Made by a program: the position numbers and the translations under genes
Shown: positions 42,354-51,277 of the stretch, in pieces
Position numbering within the stretch: position 1 is the first letter of the stretch
How the letters are laid out: each line of letters starts with the position of its first letter
Notes under the pieces: generated by a model
The model's input: the letters and a program-made list of their open reading frames with translations, nothing else
Databases searched by the model: none
What the model was told of the DNA's origin: nothing
Origin: Propionispira arboris
GTDB lineage: Bacteria; Bacillota; Negativicutes; Selenomonadales; Selenomonadaceae
NCBI RefSeq assembly: GCF_900109225.1
Contig: NZ_FNZK01000014.1
Coordinates: 1-64,000 of the forward strand
Length of the DNA: 64,000 bases
Reading direction: 5' to 3'

Positions 42354-44024
42354 ATGAAAAATTATAGCAAATACCAAAAAGGTTATTTTATGCCACCGAA
42401 GGTAGATATGAGTTGGGCACAAAAAGAGTATGTAGAAAAAGCACCAATTTGGTGCAGTGTTGATTTGCGAGATGGCAATCAGGCGTTAATCATTCCAATG
42501 AGTCTGGATGAAAAAGTTGAATTCTTTAAAATGTTGGTTAAAATCGGTTTTAAAGAAATTGAAGTTGGTTTTCCAGCTGCCTCAGAAACGGAATATGATT
42601 TTTTGCGTAAATTGGTGGAAGAGGATTTGATTCCAGAGGATGTAACGATTCAGGTGTTAACGCAGGCCAGAGAACATATTATCAACAAAACCTTTGAGGC
42701 TTTAGCTGGTGTAAAAAAAGCGATTGTTCATGTTTATAATTCGACATCTGTCGCGCAGCGTGAACAGGTATTTAAAAAATCAAAAACTGAAATCAAACAA
42801 ATTGCTGTGGAAGGTGCTAAACTTTTAAAAACGCTTACTGAAAAAGCAGGGGCTGATTATCAGTTTGAATATTCACCAGAGAGCTTTACGGGAACTGAAA
42901 TTGAATTTGCCTTAGAAGTCTGCAATGCGGTGATTGATGTATGGCAGCCAACACCGGATAAAAAAGTGATTATGAATCTGCCGGTTACTGTTGCAATGTC
43001 GATGCCGCATGTATATGCGGCACAAATCGCGTATATGTCACAGAATATGAAGTGCAGAGACAGCGTGGTGATTTCGCTGCATCCGCATAATGATCGCGGC
43101 TGTGGTGTAGCGGATTCAGAAATGGGATTATTGGCGGGGGCAGATCGGATTGAAGGGACTTTATTTGGCAACGGTGAACGAACCGGCAATGCGGACATCA
43201 TCACCATTGCGATGAATATGTTTGCGCTGGGCGTAGATCCGAAACTTGATTTTTCCAATATGCCAGAGCTGATTGAACTATATGAACGGGTGACTAGAAT
43301 GCAGGTTTATGCCCGCCAGCCTTATTCAGGTGAACTTGTATTTGCTGCGTTTTCGGGATCGCATCAGGATGCGATCGCGAAAGGGATGAATTGGCGTAAA
43401 ACAGAAGATAGCAAGCATTGGACAGTACCTTATCTTTTGATTGATCCCAATGATGTTGGTCGTGAATATGATGGTGATGTGATCCGTATCAACAGCCAAT
43501 CCGGCAAAGGGGGCGTTGGCTATCTGATGGAACAAAAATATGGTCTTGATATGCCAAAGAAAATGCGGGAGAACTTCAGTTATCGTGTGAAAAGTGTATC
43601 GGATCATAAACACCAAGAATTGCTGCCAGATGATTTGTACAGTATTTTCCGTGATGAATATGTAAATGTTGAGACTAAGATAAAACTGATTGACTTTATT
43701 TTAAAAAAAGAACCGGATGGTTCACGAAAAGGAGCCGTTCATCTTGAAGTAGATCGTAAAGAGGTAGTTTGTGAAGCGGTCGGTAATGGACGTCTTGATG
43801 CAGTAAGCAACGCCGTACAGGGCTATCTTGGCATACAATATTCGCATTTGACCTATAGTGAACATGCTCTTGAGATCGGTTCAACATCAAGAGCCATGGC
43901 TTATATCAGCATAACAGGAGACGATGGAAAAGTGATATGGGGTGCTGGTATGGATACCGATATTATTACGGCATCGGTAAAGGCTTTATTTAGTGCAATT
44001 AATCGGATGATTGCCGTTAAGTAA
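42354..44024 (+). CDS. leuA: 2-isopropylmalate synthase
   Basis: About 556 residues from ATG 42354 (GAAGGGAA upstream); a longer TTG frame begins in the T-box terminator. It is the long LeuA form, as in actinobacteria and yeast: KAPIWCSVDLRDGNQALIIP, SLHPHNDRGCGVADSEMGLL, GNGERTGNADIITIAMN, and a C-terminal regulatory LeuA dimer domain (from about 425) for leucine feedback. It condenses 2-oxoisovalerate with acetyl-CoA, the first step of leucine synthesis. The rest of the leucine pathway is not adjacent. Confidence 0.94.
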   Translation: MKNYSKYQKGYFMPPKVDMSWAQKEYVEKAPIWCSVDLRDGNQALIIPMSLDEKVEFFKMLVKIGFKEIEVGFPAASETEYDFLRKLVEEDLIPEDVTIQVLTQAREHIINKTFEALAGVKKAIVHVYNSTSVAQREQVFKKSKTEIKQIAVEGAKLLKTLTEKAGADYQFEYSPESFTGTEIEFALEVCNAVIDVWQPTPDKKVIMNLPVTVAMSMPHVYAAQIAYMSQNMKCRDSVVISLHPHNDRGCGVADSEMGLLAGADRIEGTLFGNGERTGNADIITIAMNMFALGVDPKLDFSNMPELIELYERVTRMQVYARQPYSGELVFAAFSGSHQDAIAKGMNWRKTEDSKHWTVPYLLIDPNDVGREYDGDVIRINSQSGKGGVGYLMEQKYGLDMPKKMRENFSYRVKSVSDHKHQELLPDDLYSIFRDEYVNVETKIKLIDFILKKEPDGSRKGAVHLEVDRKEVVCEAVGNGRLDAVSNAVQGYLGIQYSHLTYSEHALEIGSTSRAMAYISITGDDGKVIWGAGMDTDIITASVKALFSAINRMIAVK

Positions 44025-44072
44025 AAGAAGGCACATGGCTGAATTGAAAAATCAGCCATGTGCCTTCTTTAC
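44024..44072 (+). terminator. leuA terminator
   Basis: AAAGAAGGCACATGGCTGA with TCAGCCATGTGCCTTCTTT around a short loop. Confidence 0.9.
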
Positions 44073-44101
44073 AGCTTTACAATTTTTTCTGAAAAATAGT
44101 G

Positions 44102-44130
44102 TTGACAGATTAGAGAATGTACGTTATTAT
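44102..44130 (+). promoter_or_regulatory. Promoter of the trp operon
   Basis: TTGACA (44102-44107), exact 17-base spacer, TATTAT (44125-44130), just before the T-box leader. Confidence 0.8.
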
Positions 44131-44154
44131 AGTATTAATTTCAAATTGAGTGTA

Positions 44155-44432
44155 AAACATTGAACAGGAAATAGTAAATATACATACTTTTGTCCAGCGA
44201 GTCGGCGGCCGGGAAACCGGAGGTGTAATGGTCGATCTGAAGCGTATATTGAATGGTCCTGTGAGTGTCCACCGAAAACTAGTGGTAGTGAGTAGGCTGG
44301 AACGGTTGCCACCGTTATTGGGCTAGGGTATCGGACTTTTGGTCTCGTACTTGAACAGAGAGAATGCTGTTTTTACGTAGGGTGGCAGACGAAACCATTT
44401 CGTCCCTTAGAGGGGTGGAGTGGATTTTTTTA
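44155..44432 (+). ncRNA. Tryptophan-specific T-box leader, first module
   Basis: Complete T-box. Stem I starts near GAACAGGAAATAGTAAATA and contains GCGAGTCGGCGGCCGGG. The specifier context GAA-TGG-TCC-TGTGAGT gives TGG (44254-44256), tryptophan. The T-box is AGGGTGGCAGACG (44379-44391). The competing terminator pairs CCATTTCGTCCCTT with GGGGTGGAGTGG and ends in a T run at 44425-44431. It senses uncharged tRNA-Trp. Confidence 0.9.
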
Positions 44433-44444
44433 TTTCCTGGCAAT

Positions 44445-44540
44445 AAAACAGTATTTTGAATCAGGGTGGTACAGCGAAAACCATTTCGCCCCTTACATAT
44501 GAATACGTATGTGAGGGTGCGGAATGGTTTATTTTTTTAC
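44445..44540 (+). ncRNA. Second T-box antiterminator/terminator module of the trp leader
   Basis: Immediately after the first terminator comes another T-box, AGGGTGGTACAGCG (44463-44476), with a stronger terminator: AAACCATTTCGCCCC-CTTACATA paired with TATGTGAG-GGTGCGGAATGGTTT, then TTTTTTT (44532-44538). There is no room for a second Stem I (about 30 bases lie between). So it is a duplicated decision module that must be read by the same or a second tRNA without its own specifier. Confidence 0.85.
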
Positions 44541-44583
44541 TGATAAATATTGTAAATTTAAATAGAAGGTGGAGTGGTCTTTT

Positions 44584-45609
44584 ATGTTGAAACCGTATTT
44601 GAATCAGGTGATTGCGGGGAAAGATTTGTCTAAAGAACAAGCTGCAGCAGCGATGGAAGTTATCATGAGTGGCGAGGCTGGTGATGCGCAGATTGGATCT
44701 TTTTTGACAGCACTAAAGATGAAGGGCGAGGCGATTGATGAGATCGCTGGTTTTGCCAAAACGCTTATTGTACATGCAGATCAAGTGCAGCATACAAAAC
44801 CAGTAATTTGTAATTGCGGGACTGGCGGCGATACAAAAAATACCTTTAATGTATCTACTGCCGTAGCATTTGTTCTTGCCGGGGCAGGTGTTACTGTAGC
44901 CAAACATGGTAATCGAAGTGTATCAAGTTCTTGCGGTAGTGCGGATGTACTTGCAGCTTTGGGGGTAAGCATCGATCAGCCAGCTCAAAAAGTCAGTGAT
45001 GAAATAGAGCAGATCGGCATTGGTTTTTTATTTGCGCCGGCACTGAATAAGGCCATGGCATATGTTGCGAAAGCTCGTAAAGAACTGGGGTTTCGGACTG
45101 TATTTAATTTATTGGGACCTATTATAAATCCGGCTCATTTAGATTATCAGCTTGTGGGTGTTTATGATGCCGCCTTAACTGAAAAGATTGCTGAAGTGTT
45201 AAAGCATGTTGGTGTGAAACAGGCGATGGTAATTCATAGTGGTGAAGGTATGGATGAAATATCGACACACGAAAAAACGAAAGTTAGTGAATTAAAAAAT
45301 GGCAAGGTGACGACGTATTATATCGATCCGCAGGTGTATGGTTTTAGCAGCGGCACGATTTATGAATATCAGGGCGGTTTGCCAAAGGAAAATGCTGCTA
45401 TTTTATTATCTATATTACAAGGCGAGCAGGGAGCAAAACGTGATATCGTTTTAATCAATGCTGCCGCAGGTCTTTATATAGCCAATCAGGCTGTTTCACT
45501 TGCAGCTGGGTTAGAACTGGCAAAAACAACGATTGATTCGGGGGCTGCTTTGGCAAAGCTTACTGAATTGATTGAAATAAGTAATGAAGGAGTTCGTGCA
45601 ATCGGATGA
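44584..45609 (+). CDS. trpD: Anthranilate phosphoribosyltransferase
   Basis: About 341 residues from ATG 44584 (AAGGTGGAG upstream). Motifs: CNCGTGGDTKNTFNVSTAVA (phosphoribosyl pyrophosphate site), KHGNRSVSSSCGSADVLAAL and FNLLGPIINPAHLDYQLVGV. It joins anthranilate and PRPP. First gene of the trp operon, which is unusual since trpE normally leads. Its stop overlaps the trpF start (ATGA). Confidence 0.95.
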   Translation: MLKPYLNQVIAGKDLSKEQAAAAMEVIMSGEAGDAQIGSFLTALKMKGEAIDEIAGFAKTLIVHADQVQHTKPVICNCGTGGDTKNTFNVSTAVAFVLAGAGVTVAKHGNRSVSSSCGSADVLAALGVSIDQPAQKVSDEIEQIGIGFLFAPALNKAMAYVAKARKELGFRTVFNLLGPIINPAHLDYQLVGVYDAALTEKIAEVLKHVGVKQAMVIHSGEGMDEISTHEKTKVSELKNGKVTTYYIDPQVYGFSSGTIYEYQGGLPKENAAILLSILQGEQGAKRDIVLINAAAGLYIANQAVSLAAGLELAKTTIDSGAALAKLTELIEISNEGVRAIG

Positions 45610-46226
45610 TCGTTAAGATATGCGGCATACAGAATTTGGCTATGGCGCTTACTGTAGAGAAATGTGGAGCGGAAATGATGGGGTTCGTTTTTGCCCCCAG
45701 CCGCCGTTCTATTGATCCGGCAGCTGCGGCAAAGATAAGCCAGCGAGTTCAGTCCATAAAGAAAGTTGGTGTATTTGTCAATGAAGAAATTGCAGTGGTC
45801 AATGCAATCGCTGCGCGCTGCGATTTGGACTATGTTCAGCTCCATGGCAGTGAGTCACCGGATTATTGTAGATTTATCAATCGACCAGTCATTAAAGCAT
45901 TTCCATTTTCAGATACATTTTCAGCGGATCTGGTGAATGTCTATCCAGTTGAACTCATTTTAATTGATAGCTGGGAAAAAGGGCTGTCTGGCGGTACTGG
46001 AAAAAAATTTGACTGGGAAAAGGCCAGAAGCTTATTAAATAAAATCGAAAAACCTTTTTTATTAGCGGGTGGACTGACTTGTGAAAATATACAAGAAGCG
46101 GTAGATAAATTAAACCCCTATGGTTTGGATGTATCGGGTGGTGTTGAGGAAAACGGTATAAAATCAATTTTAAAAATTGAAGCCTTTGTGAAAGAGGCAA
46201 AAAAAGTGGAACGGAGGATGGTTTGA
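45606..46226 (+). CDS. trpF: Phosphoribosylanthranilate isomerase
   Basis: 206 residues: VKICGIQNLAMALTVEKCGA with the catalytic Cys, GFVFAPSRRSIDP, LDYVQLHGSESPDYC, and LAGGLTCENIQEAVDKLNPY-GLDVSGGVE. Isomerises PRA to CdRP. It overlaps trpD by four bases and trpC by one (TGATG), so translation is probably coupled. Confidence 0.94.
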   Translation: MIVKICGIQNLAMALTVEKCGAEMMGFVFAPSRRSIDPAAAAKISQRVQSIKKVGVFVNEEIAVVNAIAARCDLDYVQLHGSESPDYCRFINRPVIKAFPFSDTFSADLVNVYPVELILIDSWEKGLSGGTGKKFDWEKARSLLNKIEKPFLLAGGLTCENIQEAVDKLNPYGLDVSGGVEENGIKSILKIEAFVKEAKKVERRMV

Positions 46227-47032
46227 TGGCTGATATATTAGATGAAATTGTTGCCAAGAAAAAAGAAATTGTCGAGGCAGAGAAACAGAATGTATCACTG
46301 CATGAACTGAAACAGCAGATTACACCAGGTCATTTTCTTTTATCACGGGCGATGCGTCAAAAGGACTGGAGCTTAATTGCTGAATGTAAATTGCAATCAC
46401 CGGCAAAAGGCAGGCTGTGCAGCGATTATTCGGTCGTGGATTTGGCTAAAATTTATGCTGAAAATGGTGCGACGGTCCTTTCGGTGCATACAGATCCTCA
46501 TTTTTTAGGAAAGAATGAAGATATTGCCAAAGTAAAAGCAGTCGTTACTCTGCCTGTATTGCGGAAAGACTTCATCATTGATGAGTATCAGATTTATCAG
46601 GCTCGTCAACTTGGTGCGGATGGCGTGTTGCTGATTGCCAGAATTTTGACGCCAGCGCAGCTTAAGGAATATGTTTATACGGCCTGGAGTCTGGGGCTCG
46701 ATGCATTAGTTGAAGTACATGATGAAGCAGATATCAAAGCTGCCCAAGCTACGCCGGCTGAACTTATTGGTATTAATAATCGAAACTTGAAGAATTTTAC
46801 AACGGATATTCAAAATACAATTGATTTAATGCAGTATTGTGATCCAGCAAGGGTTTTAATTAGTGAAAGCGGTATTCATGGAGCAGAGGACATGAATCGG
46901 TTAAAAGCGGTTGGTATAAGAGGCGTTCTCGTTGGCGAGAGCCTGGTTAGAGCGGAAAGTATTGCAGAGAAAACTCAAGAATTAGCTTGCCGAGATGTTT
47001 TGACTTCAAAGGAAAAAAGAGAAACAGCATGA
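46226..47032 (+). CDS. trpC: Indole-3-glycerol phosphate synthase
   Basis: About 268 residues from ATG 46226 (GGAGG upstream). Motifs: SLIAECKLQSPAKGRLCSDY (family consensus ...AEiKk-SPSkG), VLRKDFIIDEYQIYQARQLG, IGINNRNLKNFTTD and LISESGIHGAEDMNRL. Closes CdRP to indole-3-glycerol phosphate. The active-site Lys of the E-x-K-x-x-SPSKG motif is retained as ECKLQSPAKG. Confidence 0.93.
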   Translation: MADILDEIVAKKKEIVEAEKQNVSLHELKQQITPGHFLLSRAMRQKDWSLIAECKLQSPAKGRLCSDYSVVDLAKIYAENGATVLSVHTDPHFLGKNEDIAKVKAVVTLPVLRKDFIIDEYQIYQARQLGADGVLLIARILTPAQLKEYVYTAWSLGLDALVEVHDEADIKAAQATPAELIGINNRNLKNFTTDIQNTIDLMQYCDPARVLISESGIHGAEDMNRLKAVGIRGVLVGESLVRAESIAEKTQELACRDVLTSKEKRETA

Positions 47033-47054
47033 TAAATAATAGGGGGAATATATT

Positions 47055-48242
47055 ATGACAGTAGAAAAAGTTGGCCGTTTTGGCGCTTATGGCGGACAGT
47101 ATGTACCGGAGACCGTGATGCCAGTTCTTATGGAATTGCAGGCAGCCTATGATAAATATAAAACAGATCCCGAGTTTCAAGCCGAGTTTCATCGTTATCT
47201 TAAAGACTATGCCGGTCGTCCAACGATGCTCTATTATGCGGATCGTTTGACAAAACATTATGGTAAGGCAAAAATTTATTTAAAACGGGAGGATTTACTG
47301 CATACAGGGGCTCATAAGATAAACAATGCATTAGGACAGGCTTTACTGGCTATGCGTATGGGGAAAAAACGTATTGTTGCTGAAACAGGAGCTGGGCAGC
47401 ATGGTGTAGCTTGTGCTACGGTAGCTGCTTTGTTTGGACTCGAATGTCATGTATTTATGGGTGAACTGGATATGGAACGGCAAAAGCTTAACGTGTTTCG
47501 GATGCGCCTTTTAGGGAGTAAAGTAATTCCAGTCACAAGCGGAACCGGTACGCTCAAAGATGCAACCAGTGAAGCAATTCGATATTGGGCAGCCAATATT
47601 ACGGATACGCATTACATCATTGGTTCTGTTGTTGGTCCACATCCTTATCCAACGGTGGTACGTGATTTTCAATCCGTGATTGGTAAAGAAATTAAAGAAC
47701 AGATCAAAGAAACGGTTGATGGAAAAGTAGATTATTTGTTGGCTTGTGTTGGCGGCGGCAGCAATGCTATGGGGACTTTTTATGATTTTAAAGATGAAAA
47801 AGCTACTGTAAAAATCGGTGTGGAAGCGGCTGGCCGAAGTGATGTCGATGGTGAGCATGCCAAATCGTTGACGTTGGGACGACCGGGTGTCCTCCATGGG
47901 GCTTACAGTTATTTGCTACAAGATGATGATGGGCAGGTTATTGAAGCATATTCGATTTCAGCGGGTTTGGATTATCCTGGAGTTGGACCGGAACATTCCT
48001 ATTTTAAAGATGCAGGTATCGTTCAATATGTATCGGTAAGTGATGTACAGGCACTGAATGCTTTTAAACTGCTAGCTAAAACAGAAGGTATTATTCCGGC
48101 AATTGAAAGTTCACATGCGTTGGCTTATCTGGAAACTTTGATGCCAATAACGACAGCGGATCAAACGGTAGTTATCTGTTTATCAGGTCGTGGCGATAAA
48201 GATGTTCAGATGGTAGCAAATGTATTAGGGGAGGAAATTTAA
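47055..48242 (+). CDS. trpB: Tryptophan synthase beta chain
   Basis: 395 residues. [23 protein letters not shown] lysine in [40 protein letters not shown], and [15 protein letters not shown] for the phosphate cup. It makes tryptophan from indole and serine. AGGGGG precedes ATG 47055. trpA follows with no gap. Confidence 0.97.
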   Translation: MTVEKVGRFGAYGGQYVPETVMPVLMELQAAYDKYKTDPEFQAEFHRYLKDYAGRPTMLYYADRLTKHYGKAKIYLKREDLLHTGAHKINNALGQALLAMRMGKKRIVAETGAGQHGVACATVAALFGLECHVFMGELDMERQKLNVFRMRLLGSKVIPVTSGTGTLKDATSEAIRYWAANITDTHYIIGSVVGPHPYPTVVRDFQSVIGKEIKEQIKETVDGKVDYLLACVGGGSNAMGTFYDFKDEKATVKIGVEAAGRSDVDGEHAKSLTLGRPGVLHGAYSYLLQDDDGQVIEAYSISAGLDYPGVGPEHSYFKDAGIVQYVSVSDVQALNAFKLLAKTEGIIPAIESSHALAYLETLMPITTADQTVVICLSGRGDKDVQMVANVLGEEI

Positions 48243-49034
48243 ATGACACGTTTAGATGATACATTACAAACCTTGAAAGCAAAAGGGAAAAAAGGGTTGT
48301 TTATCTATATTACGGCCGGAGCACCTGATTTTGCCACAACGATCGCAGCAGTCAAAGCAGCAGAGCAAGCAGGAGCTGATGTAATTGAACTGGGGATCGC
48401 TTTTTCAGATCCAATCGCAGATGGGCCAGTTATTCAAAAAGCAGCAACAATAGCCATTCAGAATGGTGCAACGACAAAAAAAGTATTGGATATGGTAAAA
48501 ACAATTCGTAGTTTTACGCAGATTCCGTTGATCGGTATGGGCTATATCAATACGATGCTTAATTTTGGTGTTGAAAAATTTATTCAGGAATTTAAAGCTG
48601 CAGGACTCGATGGTATGATCATTCCCGATATGCCACATGAGGAGTCAGCGGATATAGCACAAATCTGTAAAGACAATGCATTTCATTTGATTGAATTTGT
48701 AACACCAAATACAATTCAGACCCGGATTCAAGAGATTTGCACCAGTGCGAATGGATTTATCTATTGCGTCTCCGTTAATGGCGTTACGGGAGTTCGAAAA
48801 ATTGATTATAAGCCAATCAATGATGTCGTGCAGCTAGTAAAGAAGGAAACTATAGTTCCACTTGCAGTTGGCTTTGGTATCGGCACACCAGCCGCAGCTC
48901 TGGAAGCGAGTGAATATGCAGATCATGTTATTGTCGGCAGTGCTGTTGTAAAACTGATTTTAGAGAAAAATGTGGCAGGTGCAGGTGAGCTGATCCAAAG
49001 TATTCGTCAAGCACTTGATAAAGGGGGCGTCTAA
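48243..49034 (+). CDS. trpA: Tryptophan synthase alpha chain
   Basis: 263 residues: FIYITAGAPDFATTIAAVKA, VIELGIAFSDPIADGPVIQK (catalytic Glu and Asp region), GLDGMIIPDMPHEES, FIYCVSVNGVTGVR and VGFGIGTPAAA. Splits indole-3-glycerol phosphate to indole. Its ATG follows the trpB TAA directly. Confidence 0.95.
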   Translation: MTRLDDTLQTLKAKGKKGLFIYITAGAPDFATTIAAVKAAEQAGADVIELGIAFSDPIADGPVIQKAATIAIQNGATTKKVLDMVKTIRSFTQIPLIGMGYINTMLNFGVEKFIQEFKAAGLDGMIIPDMPHEESADIAQICKDNAFHLIEFVTPNTIQTRIQEICTSANGFIYCVSVNGVTGVRKIDYKPINDVVQLVKKETIVPLAVGFGIGTPAAALEASEYADHVIVGSAVVKLILEKNVAGAGELIQSIRQALDKGGV

Positions 49035-50534
49035 ATGCATATATCACCAAGTTTGGAAGAATTTATTGAGTCCACGAAAACTGCAAATGTGATTGCCATC
49101 ACCGCTGAGATATCAACGGATCTTGATACGCCAGTATCAATTTATTATAAGCTTGTTGGAGATGATCAGGGCTTTATTCTTGAGAGTGTAGCCGCGGCAC
49201 AGAAATTTGGTCGATTTTCTTTTATTGGTGCTGAGCCATTTGCGCAGGTGAAGACGTATAAGAATCATACGCGGGTGTTAGAAAATAAAAAAGAAATTAT
49301 TGTGACCGGAAATCCGGTTCAAGCAATGAAGACTTATTTAGAAAAATTTAATACAGCGGCTGATAATATTTTATTGCCGCTTTTAAATGGTGGAGCAATC
49401 GGCTATTTGAATTATGAATCCGTTGGAACGTTTGATCGAGTTCGTGGTCTTAATATTGATGAGGCTAAACTTTTGGGGCAGTTTATGATTTGCCGTGTTC
49501 TGGTTATTATGGATCACCTTAAAAATACAGCTAAACTGGTTTATTTAGCAGAAGTTAATGAAAATGATGATGCGGCATTTATATATAATGAAGGAATTTG
49601 TAAGATGGAATCCGTAAAAAATACATTAAAAGCAGCGGTCAACGATCATTCCGTCAAAAAAAATACTGTAAAAGATCATAAAAAAATTGATTTTTTACAA
49701 GATTTTGGCAAGGTAGATCAAGTGTTTTTAGAGAAGATCCGGATTGCTAAAGAACATATTGCCGCCGGTGATATTTTTCAGATCGTGTTATCGGAACAGT
49801 TTCGTTGTAATATAACAAAACCAGCCTTTCATTTTTATCGTCGGCTTCGTCAGATCAATCCATCCCCTTATATGTTTTATCTGAATTTTGGTGAGATAAA
49901 ACTGGTAGGGTCTTCACCGGAAATGCTGGTAAAAATAAGTGGCGATCAAGTTTTTACGTATCCGATTGCTGGTGCTCGTCCGCGTGGTATCGATGCACAA
50001 ACAGATGCGGCACTGGCTGCAGAACTTCGGTGTGATACCAAAGAGTGTGCCGAACATGCAATGCTGGTGGACTTAGCGCGAAATGATATAGGCAGGATTA
50101 GTAAGCCGGGAACGGTGAAAGTTACAAAACTTATGGAAGTTGAAAAATTTTCCCATGTCATGCATATGGTCTCTGAAGTGTGTGGTCAGGTGAAACAGGG
50201 TAGTCATTCAATGGATGTACTGGGGGCATGTTTCCCGGCGGGGACATTAAGCGGGGCACCAAAAATCAGAGCGATGGAAATTATTAATGAACTTGAAACA
50301 GTCGAAAGAAATGCCTATGGCGGAACTGTCGGCTATATTGATTTTAATGGCAATATGGATATGTGCATTACGATTCGCACCATCCGTATTGAGGGCGATG
50401 AAGCTATTGTTCAGGCCGGGGCTGGTATCGTTGCTGACTCCATTGCCGAAAAAGAATATAAGGAAATTTTGCAAAAGGCCAAGGCTATGTTTCAAACCAT
50501 TGAGGAGGTTGAAGATGATGATTTTATTGATTGA
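49035..50534 (+). CDS. trpE: Anthranilate synthase component I
   Basis: 499 residues. The N-terminal region contains IYYKLVGDDQGFILESVAAA (the LLES-type feedback element for tryptophan). The chorismate-binding domain has AAGDIFQIVLSEQF, NPSPYMFYLNFGEIKLVGSS-PE, PIAGARPRG, VDLARNDIGRISKPGTVKV and FPAGTLSGAPKIRAMEII. With TrpG it makes anthranilate from chorismate and glutamine. Unusually it sits at the operon's end, after trpA. Confidence 0.95.
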   Translation: MHISPSLEEFIESTKTANVIAITAEISTDLDTPVSIYYKLVGDDQGFILESVAAAQKFGRFSFIGAEPFAQVKTYKNHTRVLENKKEIIVTGNPVQAMKTYLEKFNTAADNILLPLLNGGAIGYLNYESVGTFDRVRGLNIDEAKLLGQFMICRVLVIMDHLKNTAKLVYLAEVNENDDAAFIYNEGICKMESVKNTLKAAVNDHSVKKNTVKDHKKIDFLQDFGKVDQVFLEKIRIAKEHIAAGDIFQIVLSEQFRCNITKPAFHFYRRLRQINPSPYMFYLNFGEIKLVGSSPEMLVKISGDQVFTYPIAGARPRGIDAQTDAALAAELRCDTKECAEHAMLVDLARNDIGRISKPGTVKVTKLMEVEKFSHVMHMVSEVCGQVKQGSHSMDVLGACFPAGTLSGAPKIRAMEIINELETVERNAYGGTVGYIDFNGNMDMCITIRTIRIEGDEAIVQAGAGIVADSIAEKEYKEILQKAKAMFQTIEEVEDDDFID

Positions 50535-51087
50535 CAATTATGATTCTTTTACGTATAACGTTTACCAGATGCTCGCCGAGCTCGGCGCGGATGTTGATGT
50601 TGTTCGAAATGATAAAATCAGTATCGCAGAAATCGAGTCAAAGAACTATGAAGCAATTGTTATTTCACCAGGACCGGGGACTCCCGATGAAGCGGGCATT
50701 AGCAAAGCGGCAATTCAGTATTTTGCTGGGAAAAAACCGATTTTTGGTATATGCTTGGGTCATCAAGCAATTGGGGAAGTATTTGGGGCGGCGGTTACGC
50801 GGGCACCACAGCCAATTCATGGCAAGGTCTCAACTTTGATTCATAGCGGTTTTGACATGTATAAAGATTTACCCCAAAATATGCAAATTGGTCGTTATCA
50901 TTCGCTAATTGTTGAGCGGGATACGTTACCGGAATGTCTGGAAATTACGTCGGAACTTGCCGATGGGATGATTATGGGTATAAAACATAAAATGTATCCA
51001 ATTGAAGGAGTGCAATTTCATCCGGAATCCATATTGACACCAGATGGTCGCCAGATACTAAAGAATTTTCTTCAATCGCTTTCATAA
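50515..51087 (+). CDS. trpG: Anthranilate synthase component II (glutamine amidotransferase)
   Basis: 190 residues from ATG 50515, with GAGGAGG six bases upstream, overlapping the trpE end by 20 bases. Motifs: ILLIDNYDSFTYNVYQMLAE, ISPGPGTPDEAG, catalytic Cys in FGICLGHQAIGEVFGA, and QFHPESILTPDG with His and Glu of the triad. The same family supplies para-aminobenzoate synthase, so TrpG may serve both. Confidence 0.94.
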   Translation: MMILLIDNYDSFTYNVYQMLAELGADVDVVRNDKISIAEIESKNYEAIVISPGPGTPDEAGISKAAIQYFAGKKPIFGICLGHQAIGEVFGAAVTRAPQPIHGKVSTLIHSGFDMYKDLPQNMQIGRYHSLIVERDTLPECLEITSELADGMIMGIKHKMYPIEGVQFHPESILTPDGRQILKNFLQSLS

Positions 51088-51126
51088 AAAAAATCAGGGA
51101 TGCCGCATGGCTTTCCTGATTTTTTT
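51086..51126 (+). terminator. trp operon terminator
   Basis: AAAAAATCAGGGA with TCCTGATTTTTT and a short inner stem, directly after the trpG stop. Confidence 0.85.
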
Positions 51127-51277
51127 ATGTATTTTACTAAGATAATTTAGGCATTTTTGCAGTAAATATGATACAATAGAAAAAGTGCAGTTTTCTGCGA
51201 AATGTGTGACTAAGTAAGTTAAAGATAGAATCATGGCTGAGTTGCTCAGCATGCGTACTTTTAGTTTGGAGGATGTA

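Noticed and set aside
45486-45845. 119-codon minus-strand frame across the trpD/trpF junction
   Set aside because: Antisense to two well-supported, overlapping trp genes and without a ribosome site.
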